Shown here piece after piece: positions 1 to 7,210 of a stretch of DNA of 9,947 bases. Under the pieces are notes generated by a model. It made no database searches. It worked only from the letters and a program-made list of their open reading frames with translations, and was not told where the DNA came from. The position numbers were made by a program, and so were the translations under genes. The stretch comes from JAFTYO01 sp045644765 (lineage in GTDB: Bacteria; Pseudomonadota; Alphaproteobacteria; RF32; CAG-239), in NCBI GenBank assembly GCA_045644765.1, contig JAZRHM010000004.1:1-9947 (forward strand), given 5' to 3'. Within the stretch, counting starts at the first letter, position 1, and every line of letters begins with the position of its first letter.

Positions 1-168
1 CCGCCAACGTCAGGATCGTCACCGCCGCCAACGTCAGGATCGTCACCGCCGCCAACGTCAGGATCGTCACCGCCGCCAACATCAGGATCGTCACCTCCGC
101 CAACGTCAGGATCGTCACCGCCGCCAACGTCAGGATCGTCACCGCCGCCAACGTCAGGTTCTTCATCT
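1..168. repeat. 24-bp tandem repeat encoding DVGGGDDP
   Basis: Six units of 24 bp lie at 1-24, 25-48, 49-72, 73-96, 97-120 and 121-144, and a seventh, degenerate unit fills 145-168. The array probably continues past the left edge. Read on the minus strand in the surface-protein frame, each unit gives DVGGGDDP. Among the six good units the only differences are at 81 (GAC to GAT) and 96 (GGC to GGA). Both are third codon positions, so the peptide is unchanged. The unit has 16 G/C in 24 bases, far richer than the AT-rich surroundings. It probably forms a flexible acidic linker between passenger and anchor. Confidence 0.95.
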
Positions 169-1943
169 TCAACAAACTGTCCGTTGTTTACGGTGTTATT
201 CATTGCTAAATACCATGAGCTTTTATATGTATCATCTTCTGAAGAAGCAAAGTTGATATCAAACATATATGGGCTCTTATATACACGGTAAACAGAAAAC
301 AGACCTTGCGCTATAGCGCTATCATATAAGCTTGTGGATTGTGCGAATAAAATTTCACCTTTACCTCTTATATCAGCAGCTGATGAAGCGTGAATAATAA
401 GTTTGGTTTTACCAATAATATTACCACCTTCGATATCTCCTGAAACATCAATTAAATCTGATGACATTTCGTCTGTATCAACATCTAAATGGACATAACC
501 GTTTTCAGAAGAATATTTGTTTAGTTTTACAACATCTTGATATCCGTTTGCCAAATCAAACACACCATTTTTTAAATAAAGCTGAGCTTCTGCACTTTTA
601 TCATCGGCCTTAGAAACAAACTCACCTTTACCAACAGCATGTTTTGCAGATGTATCATCATGAGTAAAAGAACCAAATTTTAAAGTCGATCCTTCAACAT
701 TAATATATTTGGCGTTTATGAGAGCATTGTTAACAGCAACATACTGAGATGTTTTTCCTTCGTTAACAGTATCATCACCTCTAATGGTTAGATTAAATTT
801 GTCTTTATATGTATTTGCTGATGAAGAGGTAGGAGAGTTTCCGCTTTCTATAGTGTCGTTGATTATCCAAGCGCCACCTGATGATGTATCAAATGTTAAT
901 GTTTTGGCTCCATTTACATAAATGGCGTTATAATCTTTACCGTTATCAGCATCTTCTGTGGTGTTTCCTGAAATTATCTGAGTTTGACCACCACTTTTAA
1001 ATGTGAGGTGTTCTTGAGTGTATATAGCCCCACCTTTTGCCAATCTTTCTTTTTTGCCGGCGTAAACACTGTTGCCGATAAAACTTCCTTGAATAGAATC
1101 AATAATTCCGGTATTTGTACCATCCTTGATATTGGCAATAGCACCACCATAAGCATAAGAACTATTTGTTGTAATACTGTTGTTTATAAAATCACCGATA
1201 ATACGTCCTATGGTACCTTTGTTATAAATAGCACCACCTCGAACGTTTGTATTAACGGTTTGTGTAGATTTGTTGGATATAAAGTTTCCTGTTATACTCA
1301 TAATTGAACCGGTTGCTTCGTTTACAATGGCACCACCGTGAGAAGAACCTCTACCAATAACTTCATTACCCACAAAATCGCCTACAATGTTGCCTATTTC
1401 GTACGTGTTATAGATGGCACCACCTTCAGCGTTAGCTTTGCTGTAAGGAGTATAATCTGCTTCATTCATAACAAAATCACCGGTAATGTCACCGATAGTC
1501 TGATTATTATTTATAGCTCCACCAAAACGATCTATGGTATCTTCTTTTAATACATCTGTAGTCAAACCGACAAAATCTCCGGTAAGGTCACCGGTTGCAG
1601 CAACTTGTCTTGTGTTTGTCGGAGGAGTTGTTGGATTATATACTACATATTTCGTTGTTCCGTCAGGTAATGTAACGGCTGTATATGTAGTTGTTGCTTC
1701 TGGTTCTGTATCAGATAAGCTATAGGATGATCCCAGATTATCTGTAGTAAGATTAACTTTATAATATGAAACTACAGTACTACCATCATCGTTTGTTGTA
1801 GTTACCGCAAAATCATGATTGTCTAGTGTTCCTGTTGAGTATGTGATTGCTCCGGTTGTTTTAGTTGGGGCAGAAGCAAACACACTTGGCGTTAGGAAAG
1901 TCGTTGCCAATAATATGGATAATATAGCGGACTTATTATTCAT
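1..1943 (-). CDS. Pmp-like autotransporter passenger, FxxN/GGAI repeats (3' end outside window)
   Basis: An open frame of 647 codons runs from ATG at 1943 to the left edge without a stop. AAGGAG at 1951-1956, 7 bases upstream, supports the start. Residues 1-23 look like a Sec signal peptide with likely cleavage after VFA. Residues about 118-310 hold six GGAI motifs (141, 174, 203, 236, 266, 304) alternating with five FxxN motifs, most within a phrase like I-x-G-[DN/S]-F-x-x-N. This alternation defines chlamydial polymorphic membrane protein repeats and predicts a right-handed beta-helix. Residues about 460-590 (LHLDVD-like stretch, SDLIDVSGDIEGG, then WYLAMNN) resemble the passenger end of pertactin/AidA-type autotransporters. 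From about residue 595 an acidic DVGGGDDP repeat runs off the edge. A C-terminal beta-barrel is expected beyond the window but is not seen. The likely role is a surface adhesin or antigen; its ligand is unknown. It is a paralog of the gene at 8352. Confidence 0.8.
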   Translation of the reverse strand, partial: MNNKSAILSILLATTFLTPSVFASAPTKTTGAITYSTGTLDNHDFAVTTTNDDGSTVVSYYKVNLTTDNLGSSYSLSDTEPEATTTYTAVTLPDGTTKYVVYNPTTPPTNTRQVAATGDLTGDFVGLTTDVLKEDTIDRFGGAINNNQTIGDITGDFVMNEADYTPYSKANAEGGAIYNTYEIGNIVGDFVGNEVIGRGSSHGGAIVNEATGSIMSITGNFISNKSTQTVNTNVRGGAIYNKGTIGRIIGDFINNSITTNSSYAYGGAIANIKDGTNTGIIDSIQGSFIGNSVYAGKKERLAKGGAIYTQEHLTFKSGGQTQIISGNTTEDADNGKDYNAIYVNGAKTLTFDTSSGGAWIINDTIESGNSPTSSSANTYKDKFNLTIRGDDTVNEGKTSQYVAVNNALINAKYINVEGSTLKFGSFTHDDTSAKHAVGKGEFVSKADDKSAEAQLYLKNGVFDLANGYQDVVKLNKYSSENGYVHLDVDTDEMSSDLIDVSGDIEGGNIIGKTKLIIHASSAADIRGKGEILFAQSTSLYDSAIAQGLFSVYRVYKSPYMFDINFASSEDDTYKSSWYLAMNNTVNNGQFVEDEEPDVGGGDDPDVGGGDDPDVGGGDDPDVGGGDDPDVGGGDDPDVGGGDDPDVG

Positions 1944-2092
1944 CCGAAGTCTCCTTAATAACAGTTTATACATATAATATATACGAATAGCAAACAAAAG
2001 TTCACTTTAATCTATACCCCAGTATATAGGAAAAATATTTAAAAGCAAGAAAAAACTTGTTTCGAAAGTTTGTCTGAGTTGCTGTAAAGTAC
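1944..2092. other. Upstream region of the left surface-protein gene
   Basis: This AT-rich gap must hold the promoter of the minus-strand surface-protein gene, because the gene before it ends in a terminator. I see no convincing -35/-10 pair, only AT-rich -10-like sequence around 1965-1985. A small inverted repeat, TATAC-CCCA-GTATA, lies at 2013-2026, roughly 70-85 bases upstream of the start codon. It could be an operator half or could be chance in such AT-rich sequence. Confidence 0.3.
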
Positions 2093-2119
2093 AAAAAAAC
2101 CTCCGTTTTCCGGAGGTTT
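2093..2119 (-). terminator. Intrinsic terminator of the DUF1189-like gene
   Basis: A perfect 9-bp stem (2097-2105 with 2111-2119) closes a 5-base loop. Read on the minus strand it is followed by a run of seven T (2093-2099, overlapping the stem base). It lies 19 bases past the stop codon of the gene ending at 2139, and so separates that gene from the downstream surface-protein gene. Confidence 0.88.
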
Positions 2120-2138
2120 ATGAGAATGTTATATCTTT

Positions 2139-2852
2139 TTATGGCAATTTTTTTGCAATAATTATCTGTAATATTACAACTAAAACCATAAAAATAAACC
2201 AATTTATGTAGATGCCTACATAACCATCGATAAATGATAATAGCCAAACTAACGATAAACAAATGGAACTGAGACGCATCTTAGCATCAAAATTTAGTTT
2301 TTTCCCACTTATTTTTAAGGTGATATATGTAATAAAAGTATAAAATAAGTTCAATATAAAGTAATATATAAAGAGAAATGCTGTCATAACGGCCGCAAGT
2401 ATCATAACAGCTAATTTAGCTTTTGATTGTAAGTATGGTATATAATCTTTTTTCTCAAGATATATGTCACCTTTTAATTTCATGCTACGGATTTCACCAT
2501 ATTTATTATCTACATTATAAATATTTGAACGAGTTAAATAAATTCCTGATTTTAAATCTGCTGTATTAAGAGTGTCAACAGATGTGTCAATTGTAAAGTG
2601 GTAATCTCCATGTTTATCATCTGAATACACAGGATATACTTTTTTTATGTCTTTAGGTGTTGTTATAACGCCATTTTCCATTTTGAGAGGTAAAATTTCG
2701 TTAGCAATGAGCTGAATGTCCGGAATAACGGTCAGTGACATTGAGCGGACTTGCAATGTAATAGATGCACTCCATAATACACTGACAGCTAAAATAAGTA
2801 AAGCACCGATACCTTTACCTTTTACAATATAATTTGAAATTTTATTTATCAT
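2139..2852 (-). CDS. DUF1189-like polytopic membrane protein
   Basis: A 237-residue membrane protein of unknown function. One hydrophobic helix at about 14-36 is followed by a roughly 110-residue soluble segment (37-145). A C-terminal hydrophobic block follows, with helices at about 146-178, 195-213 and 214-234. The soluble segment carries the phrases LPLKMENGVI, FTIDTS and SGIYLTRSNIYN. These phrases and the one-plus-three helix layout resemble DUF1189 proteins as I remember them; this is a family-level guess. The soluble part is probably outside the cytoplasm. AAGGAG at 2860-2865, 7 bases before the ATG, supports the start. The gene is probably monocistronic, ending in the terminator at 2093-2119. 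No neighbour suggests a substrate or partner. The reading frame is very likely real; the function is unknown. Confidence 0.8.
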   Translation of the reverse strand: MINKISNYIVKGKGIGALLILAVSVLWSASITLQVRSMSLTVIPDIQLIANEILPLKMENGVITTPKDIKKVYPVYSDDKHGDYHFTIDTSVDTLNTADLKSGIYLTRSNIYNVDNKYGEIRSMKLKGDIYLEKKDYIPYLQSKAKLAVMILAAVMTAFLFIYYFILNLFYTFITYITLKISGKKLNFDAKMRLSSICLSLVWLLSFIDGYVGIYINWFIFMVLVVILQIIIAKKLP

Positions 2853-3062
2853 AGAGTAACTCCTTTATAATATTTGTTATTTATATATTTTATAATTCAA
2901 TAATTTTTAATATTAAACAATAAAAATAGACTCGGGGGATAAAATTTAAAAAAAAATCACGAAATATGCTAAAAATTTAAGAAAATAGCTTGTTAACAGG
3001 GAAGAAAAGGATATAAAAAATAAAAAAAACACATAAATTGTGTAAAAAAGTAAGTTTTTTAT

Positions 3063-3091
3063 TTGACTTAATAAAAAAAAGCAGTTTCAAT
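3063..3091 (+). promoter_or_regulatory. Candidate sigma70-type promoter of the HU gene
   Basis: TTGACT at 3063-3068 is followed after 17 bases by TTCAAT at 3086-3091. The -35 matches consensus at five of six positions and the -10 at four of six. An A/T-tract stretch just upstream (about 3044-3062) could act as an UP element, which would suit a highly expressed nucleoid protein. The implied 5' leader is about 60 bases. Confidence 0.4.
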
Positions 3092-3142
3092 TTAGGTGTG
3101 GAAGGCATTATATAGCCTCACAATTGGTTATTAACTTAATTT

Positions 3143-3149
3143 AGGGGAG
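3143..3149 (+). promoter_or_regulatory. Shine-Dalgarno site fixing the GTG start of HU
   Basis: AGGGGAG lies 7 bases upstream of GTG at 3157. Starting there gives the full-length 90-residue HU beginning MNKNELI, as usual in the family. The next in-frame ATG (3168) would cut the first residues of helix 1. Confidence 0.8.
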
Positions 3150-3156
3150 TCTCACC

Positions 3157-3429
3157 GTGAATAAAAATGAACTCATTTCTAGCGTAGCTAACGAAACAGG
3201 TCTTACAAAAACAGATTCAGCTAAAGCTGTTGATGCTTTCGTTGCTGCTGTAACTAATGCTTTGAAAAAAGGTGACGAAGTTCGTCTTGTTGGTTTTGGT
3301 ACTTTTTCTGTAGCTAAACGTGCTGCTACAACTGGTCGCAATCCTCGCACAGGCGCAGAAATCAAAATTGCTGCTCGTAAGCAAGCTAAATTCAAAGCTG
3401 GTAAAGCTCTTCAAGAAGCTGTAAACTAA
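3157..3429 (+). CDS. hup: HU-family DNA-binding protein
   Basis: This 90-residue protein is the standard length for HU/IHF. HU is a small dimeric nucleoid protein that bends DNA and helps compact the chromosome, replicate it and regulate genes. Residues 1-45 give the helical dimerisation part (MNKNELISSVANETGLTK). The signature GFGTF is at about 46-50, and RNPRTG, at the tip of the DNA-binding beta arm, is at about 61-66. KAGKALQEAVN forms the C-terminal helix. It lacks features that would mark it as an IHF subunit, so HU is preferred. It starts with GTG behind a strong AGGGGAG site. Codons such as GCT, GTT, CGT and GGT are strongly favoured, as expected for high expression. Its own promoter candidate and terminator make it a single-gene unit. 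The symbol is generic; hupA versus hupB cannot be decided. Confidence 0.96.
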   Translation: MNKNELISSVANETGLTKTDSAKAVDAFVAAVTNALKKGDEVRLVGFGTFSVAKRAATTGRNPRTGAEIKIAARKQAKFKAGKALQEAVN

Positions 3430-3455
3430 TAGTTTATAGTTTTTTGCTATTATAG

Positions 3456-3485
3456 AATAAGGCGATTTTTTCGCCTTATTTTTTA
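3456..3485 (+). terminator. Intrinsic terminator of HU
   Basis: A 10-bp stem (AATAAGGCGA, 3456-3465, with 3471-3480) and a five-T loop run directly into a T tract (3479-3484). It lies 27 bases after the HU stop codon. Confidence 0.9.
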
Positions 3486-3504
3486 TGTGTGTTTACAAGT
3501 TTAT

Positions 3505-3538
3505 AAAAAAACACCTCAAGATTTTAATCAAGAGGTGT
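3505..3538 (-). terminator. Intrinsic terminator of the FNT channel gene
   Basis: On the minus strand, ACACCTC (3511-3517) pairs with GAGGTGT (3532-3538), with an inner GATT/AATC helix across an AA/AA internal loop. A run of seven T follows (3505-3511). It lies about 20 bases past the stop of the gene ending at 3558. With the HU terminator it forms a pair between two convergent genes. Confidence 0.85.
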
Positions 3539-3557
3539 AAGAAAGGTAAGGGGATAT

Positions 3558-4343
3558 TTATTTTTTATTATTGTATATATATCCGTATAATAAACCAACA
3601 ACCAATGCTCCACCCAATATGTTGCCGATTGTGGCAGGTATCAAATTGTTTACGACAAATTGGCTCCAAGTTATATCAGCACCATTGTATATAGCAGTCG
3701 GTATAAAAAACATATTAGCGATGGAGTGTTCGTATCCCAGAGTAACAAAAAGCATTACGGGAATCCATATACCTAAAGCTTTTCCTACGATATCTTTGCC
3801 GGCATATCCCATCCATGTTCCAAGACAAACAAGAGCATTAGCTCCGATACCTTTTAAGAAAACTACATCCCATGAGTATTTTAGTTTTCCCATAGCCAAA
3901 GCGTTCAAGTAGTCAGCATATGGAGCAGATGTAATAATACCTGTTTTATACGCCATGAAATATGCTATAAGCTGACTTCCGAAAAAGTTAAATACATATG
4001 CTAAAATCCAAACTTTTAGCAAATCTTTAAATGTCGTTTTATGCTGTAAAGATGATAAAACCATACCGGCACAATCGCTTGTAAATAAATCTGCACCGGC
4101 AACTGAAACCATAATCAAACCGACAGGGAATAAGGCTCCGGCCGTAAATTTAACTAAACCTGGATTTGATATAGCTGTTTCAGGCATGCCTCCGGCAACA
4201 ATAATGGTTAATAAACCGCCAAGAGCAATAAATATTCCACCCATAATAGCAAGCAGTATTGCTTTTAATAAGGGGGTTGTGGCTTTAGAATAAGAGCTGT
4301 CACCGAAAAGTGATGCAATTTCGTTTGGTGTGTGATAAGACAT
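3558..4343 (-). CDS. Formate/nitrite transporter (FNT) family channel
   Basis: A 261-residue inner-membrane protein with about six hydrophobic helices, close to the usual FNT length. The family forms pentameric channels that pass small monovalent anions such as formate, nitrite, lactate or hydrosulfide. Visible hallmarks are GADLFTSD at 83-90 (first FNT signature, with the loop threonine T88), KGIGANALVCLGTW at 164-177 (second signature) and GYEHSIANMF at 203-212. In the last, H206 corresponds to the conserved pore histidine (H209 of E. coli FocA). AAGGA at 4351-4355, 7 bases before ATG, supports the start. No pyruvate formate-lyase, formate dehydrogenase or nitrite reductase lies next to it, so the substrate cannot be read from context and no symbol is given. 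It appears to be a single-gene unit with its own promoter candidate and terminator. Confidence 0.93.
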   Translation of the reverse strand: MSYHTPNEIASLFGDSSYSKATTPLLKAILLAIMGGIFIALGGLLTIIVAGGMPETAISNPGLVKFTAGALFPVGLIMVSVAGADLFTSDCAGMVLSSLQHKTTFKDLLKVWILAYVFNFFGSQLIAYFMAYKTGIITSAPYADYLNALAMGKLKYSWDVVFLKGIGANALVCLGTWMGYAGKDIVGKALGIWIPVMLFVTLGYEHSIANMFFIPTAIYNGADITWSQFVVNNLIPATIGNILGGALVVGLLYGYIYNNKK

Positions 4344-4382
4344 TTTTAGTTCCTTATAATTAGTTTAAGTAAATTTTTTGAC

Positions 4383-4411
4383 ACCATATTACTTTGCAAA
4401 TTGAAAATCAA
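4383..4411 (-). promoter_or_regulatory. Candidate promoter of the FNT gene
   Basis: On the minus strand, TTGATT (4411-4406) is followed after 17 bases by TATGGT (4388-4383); each matches consensus at four of six positions. It lies between the secA terminator and the FNT start, leaving a leader of about 30 bases. The -35 contains TTGAT, one half of an FNR-type site, but the matching half is absent. Confidence 0.4.
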
Positions 4412-4420
4412 GAGTTTTAA

Positions 4421-4447
4421 AAATTAAAAGGGAGGTTATACCCCCCT
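4421..4447 (-). terminator. Probable intrinsic terminator of secA
   Basis: On the minus strand, A plus six G (4447-4441) pairs with CCTCCC plus T (4435-4429). This gives a 7-bp stem with one G-U wobble and a five-base loop. An interrupted T tract follows (TTTTAATTT). It starts about 6 bases past the secA stop. The imperfect T tract makes it weaker than the other terminators here. Confidence 0.65.
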
Positions 4448-4452
4448 AAAAT

Positions 4453-7179
4453 TTAATCAAATTTGCCGTGGCAATGTTTGAATTTTTTACCGCTTCCGCA
4501 AGGACATAAATCGTTACGGGCAACTTTTCCCCATGTTTGCGGATCTTGAGGATTTACATCTCCTTTAAAATTACGAACCGGTTCCAACTTTTGCTCTTCA
4601 GAATTATTTCCTGCCAATTTTTGCGGATTTTCATGAATTTCATTCATTTTTATATTTTGCCTTTTGGCTTGTTCTTTTTGCATAGCTTCTTCAGAGTTGT
4701 TCTGAATAAGCGAACGGCAAACAACAATGGTTGTCTTTTCTTTTAATGCATCAAGCAACATGGAAAACATGTTAAAGGCCTCTTTTTTATATTCGTTTAA
4801 TGGGTCTTTTTGACCATATGCACGTAAAACAATGGTGTGACGCATCAAGTCAAGTGTTGCAATGTGTTCTTTCCATAATTGGTCCAAAACTTGCAATAAA
4901 ATACTTTTTTCTACCATTTTAACAACTTCAGACGGAACATTTTGATTTTTTTCTTCCAGTCTTTGTTCTAGCTCATCTAAAATCTTTTGCATCATGTCCT
5001 GAGCATCAATTTCAGGTTCATTAGCCCAGTTAATGATAGGTAATGCAAAACCGGTTATTTTAGCGAGTTCTTGTGTAAGATCTGATGTTAACCATTCTTC
5101 TTTTGCGCTTCCGTAAGGAATATATGATGCAACTATTGAAGAAATGTACTCTTGGCGCATATCTTTTATGGTATCTGAAACATCATTTGTTTCCATCAGT
5201 TCTTTTCTTTGAGCATAAATAACTTTGCGTTGCTCGTTCATAACATTGTCATATTTGAGCAAGTTTTTACGGATATCAAAGTTGCGCTCTTCAACCTTTT
5301 GTTGAGCTTTTTCTAAGGCTTTGCTTATCCAAGGGTGGATAAGAGCTTCACCTTCAGGTAAGCCTAATCTTTGTAAAACAACAGACATACGTTCTGAACC
5401 GAAAATACGCATCAAATCATCTTCCAGAGATAAGAAGAATTTTGAAGTTCCCGGATCACCTTGACGTCCTGAACGGCCACGTAACTGATTGTCGATTCGG
5501 CGACTTTCATGACGCTCGGTTCCCAAAATATATAAACCACCGGCTTCTAAAACTTTTTTCTTATCTTCTTCAATTTCAGCTCTTAGAGTTGTTTTTATTT
5601 TTTCTATTTGTTCTTCAGTTTCATCACCTTTGAGTATAGATTTTAACTTCATATCAAAGTTACCGCCAAGCTGAATGTCGGTTCCGCGACCGGCCATGTT
5701 TGTTGCAATGGTAACAGCTCCGGGAATTCCTGCTTGAGCGACAATATAAGCTTCGCGTTCATGATGACGCGCATTAAGAACTTCAAAATTTATTTTAGCA
5801 TCAGCACGACTTAATAAGTCAGCTACTATTTCAGATTTTTCAACAGAAGTTGTTCCGACCAAAACAGGTTGTCCTCTACGGTGACAATCTAAAATGGTAT
5901 CAATTATGGCTTTATATTTTTCTTTTTCGGTACGATATATGACATCGTTCTCATCAATTCTGGCAATAGGTTTATTTGTCGGGATTTCAACACAAGATAA
6001 ACCGTATATATCACAAAACTCGGCTTCTTCAGTCATGGCGGTTCCTGTCATACCGGCAAGTTTAGGATATATTCTGAAGTAGTTTTGGAAAGTAATAGAG
6101 GCTAAAGTTTGGTTTTCAGATTGTATATGCGCATGTTCTTTCGCTTCAAGAGCCTGATGTAAACCATCACTATATCTACGACCTTCCATGATTCTACCGG
6201 TAAATTCATCTACGATGACAACTCTACCGTCTTTTACTATATAATCCACATCTCTTGAAAACATTTTATGTGCTCGTAATGCTTGGTTTACATGATGAAC
6301 TAAGTTTACATTGCCAATATCATATAAACCACCATCAGTTATTAAACCAACTTCTTTTAAAAGTTGCTCAACATGAGACATGCCAACTTCGGTCAATGTG
6401 ATTGTTTTTGCTTTCTCATCTTTGTCATAATCAGCTTCGGTTAAATGAGGGATTATTTTATTTACACTAATGTAACGCTCGGAAGAATCTTCAGCGGCAC
6501 CTGATATAATAAGTGGGGTTCTTGCTTCATCAATTAAAATAGAATCGACTTCATCGACAATTGCATAGTTAAATTCTCGTTGAACTCTGTCTTCAAGATT
6601 GAATTTCATATTGTCGCGAAGATAGTCAAAACCAAGTTCATTGTTTGTACCATAAATGATATCACATGAATATGCCTTGCGACGTTCATCATCATTTTTA
6701 CCATGAACTATATAATCAACGGTCAAACCTAAGAAACGATAAATTTGCCCCATCCATTCAGCATCACGCTTAGCTAAGTAGTCATTCACCGTAACAATGT
6801 GAACACCTTTACCTTCAAGAGCATTAAGATATGCTGATAAAGTTGCAACCAAAGTTTTACCTTCACCGGTTTTCATTTCTGAAATCATACCTCTGTGTAA
6901 AACAATACCACCTACCAATTGAACATCATAATGACGTTGTCCTAAAGTTCTTTTTGCCGCTTCTCTGACTGTGGCAAAGGCTTCAGGCAAGAGTTCATCC
7001 AAAGTTTCTCCATCTTTGATACGTTTCCTGAACTCATCTGTTTTGGCTTTTAATTCTTCATCTGAAAGTTTGATGAAGCTTTCTTCTAATGCATTTATTT
7101 TTTCAACAATTTTGAATTGTTTTTTTACAAATCTTTCATTGGCACTGCCAAATATTTTACGAGCAATTTTGTTTAACAT
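4453..7179 (-). CDS. secA: Preprotein translocase ATPase SecA
   Basis: At 908 residues this is full-length SecA, the cytoplasmic and membrane-peripheral ATPase that pushes unfolded preproteins through SecYEG. Visible motifs, in order, are Walker A MKTGEGKT (102-109), Walker B IVDEVDSIL (207-215), DEFTGR (324-329), AGMTGT (375-380), TTSVEKSE (443-450), TNMAGRGTDI (493-502) and the arginine-finger region QLRGRSGRQGDPG (565-577). The two-helix-finger region includes LRAYGQKDPL (785-794). The tail ends in a SEC-C zinc site with C892, C894, C903 and H904, which in other bacteria binds SecB and phospholipid. AAGG at 7188-7191, 8 bases upstream, supports ATG at 7179. No frameshift or missing motif was seen. 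It is divergent from a periplasmic parvulin gene, and both flanking surface proteins carry Sec signal peptides, so they are probable clients. Confidence 0.98.
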   Translation of the reverse strand: MLNKIARKIFGSANERFVKKQFKIVEKINALEESFIKLSDEELKAKTDEFRKRIKDGETLDELLPEAFATVREAAKRTLGQRHYDVQLVGGIVLHRGMISEMKTGEGKTLVATLSAYLNALEGKGVHIVTVNDYLAKRDAEWMGQIYRFLGLTVDYIVHGKNDDERRKAYSCDIIYGTNNELGFDYLRDNMKFNLEDRVQREFNYAIVDEVDSILIDEARTPLIISGAAEDSSERYISVNKIIPHLTEADYDKDEKAKTITLTEVGMSHVEQLLKEVGLITDGGLYDIGNVNLVHHVNQALRAHKMFSRDVDYIVKDGRVVIVDEFTGRIMEGRRYSDGLHQALEAKEHAHIQSENQTLASITFQNYFRIYPKLAGMTGTAMTEEAEFCDIYGLSCVEIPTNKPIARIDENDVIYRTEKEKYKAIIDTILDCHRRGQPVLVGTTSVEKSEIVADLLSRADAKINFEVLNARHHEREAYIVAQAGIPGAVTIATNMAGRGTDIQLGGNFDMKLKSILKGDETEEQIEKIKTTLRAEIEEDKKKVLEAGGLYILGTERHESRRIDNQLRGRSGRQGDPGTSKFFLSLEDDLMRIFGSERMSVVLQRLGLPEGEALIHPWISKALEKAQQKVEERNFDIRKNLLKYDNVMNEQRKVIYAQRKELMETNDVSDTIKDMRQEYISSIVASYIPYGSAKEEWLTSDLTQELAKITGFALPIINWANEPEIDAQDMMQKILDELEQRLEEKNQNVPSEVVKMVEKSILLQVLDQLWKEHIATLDLMRHTIVLRAYGQKDPLNEYKKEAFNMFSMLLDALKEKTTIVVCRSLIQNNSEEAMQKEQAKRQNIKMNEIHENPQKLAGNNSEEQKLEPVRNFKGDVNPQDPQTWGKVARNDLCPCGSGKKFKHCHGKFD

Positions 7180-7210
7180 ATACTTTACCTTATCTTATTA
7201 CAACATGTTA

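Larger units (their letters stand above)
2853..3156. other. AT-rich divergent intergenic region between the DUF1189-like gene and HU
   Basis: This 304-base gap separates two divergent genes and holds no gene I can support. It is extremely AT-rich with long A runs, except for a short GC patch (CTCGGGGG) near 2931-2938. A five-base inverted repeat ACACA-TAAAT-TGTGT lies at 3029-3043 beside an A run; on the minus strand it resembles a very weak terminator. The HU promoter candidate lies at its right end. The promoter of the leftward gene should also be here, but nothing clear stands out. Confidence 0.5.

Noticed and set aside
1..168. CRISPR array or RTX calcium-binding repeats
   Set aside because: Units are contiguous with no spacers, so it is not CRISPR. 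The 8-residue DVGGGDDP unit does not fit the nonapeptide GGxGxDxxx of RTX proteins.
974..1725. Several short open frames on both strands (for example 984-1307 plus, 1338-1550 plus, 1534-1725 plus, 974-1156 minus)
   Set aside because: They lie inside the minus-strand surface-protein frame. Their translations lack any family signal, and the repeat motifs exist only in the minus-strand frame ending at multiples of three.
2139..2262. Minus-strand open frame 2002-2262
   Set aside because: It overlaps the terminator and the end of the DUF1189-like gene in another frame, and shows no ribosome site or family features.
3029..3043. ACACA-TAAAT-TGTGT as a terminator
   Set aside because: The stem is only five mostly weak pairs and no gene ends nearby on either strand.
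3141..3414. Minus-strand open frames opposite HU (3141-3395 and 3217-3414)
   Set aside because: HU is a clear family match on the plus strand. The opposing frames are shadows of its biased codon use.
4400..4412. FNR/ANR-type anaerobic regulator site upstream of the FNT gene
   Set aside because: Only one TTGAT half is present. The TTGA-AAA-TCAA palindrome has a 3-base gap instead of the 6 bases an FNR site has between these arms.
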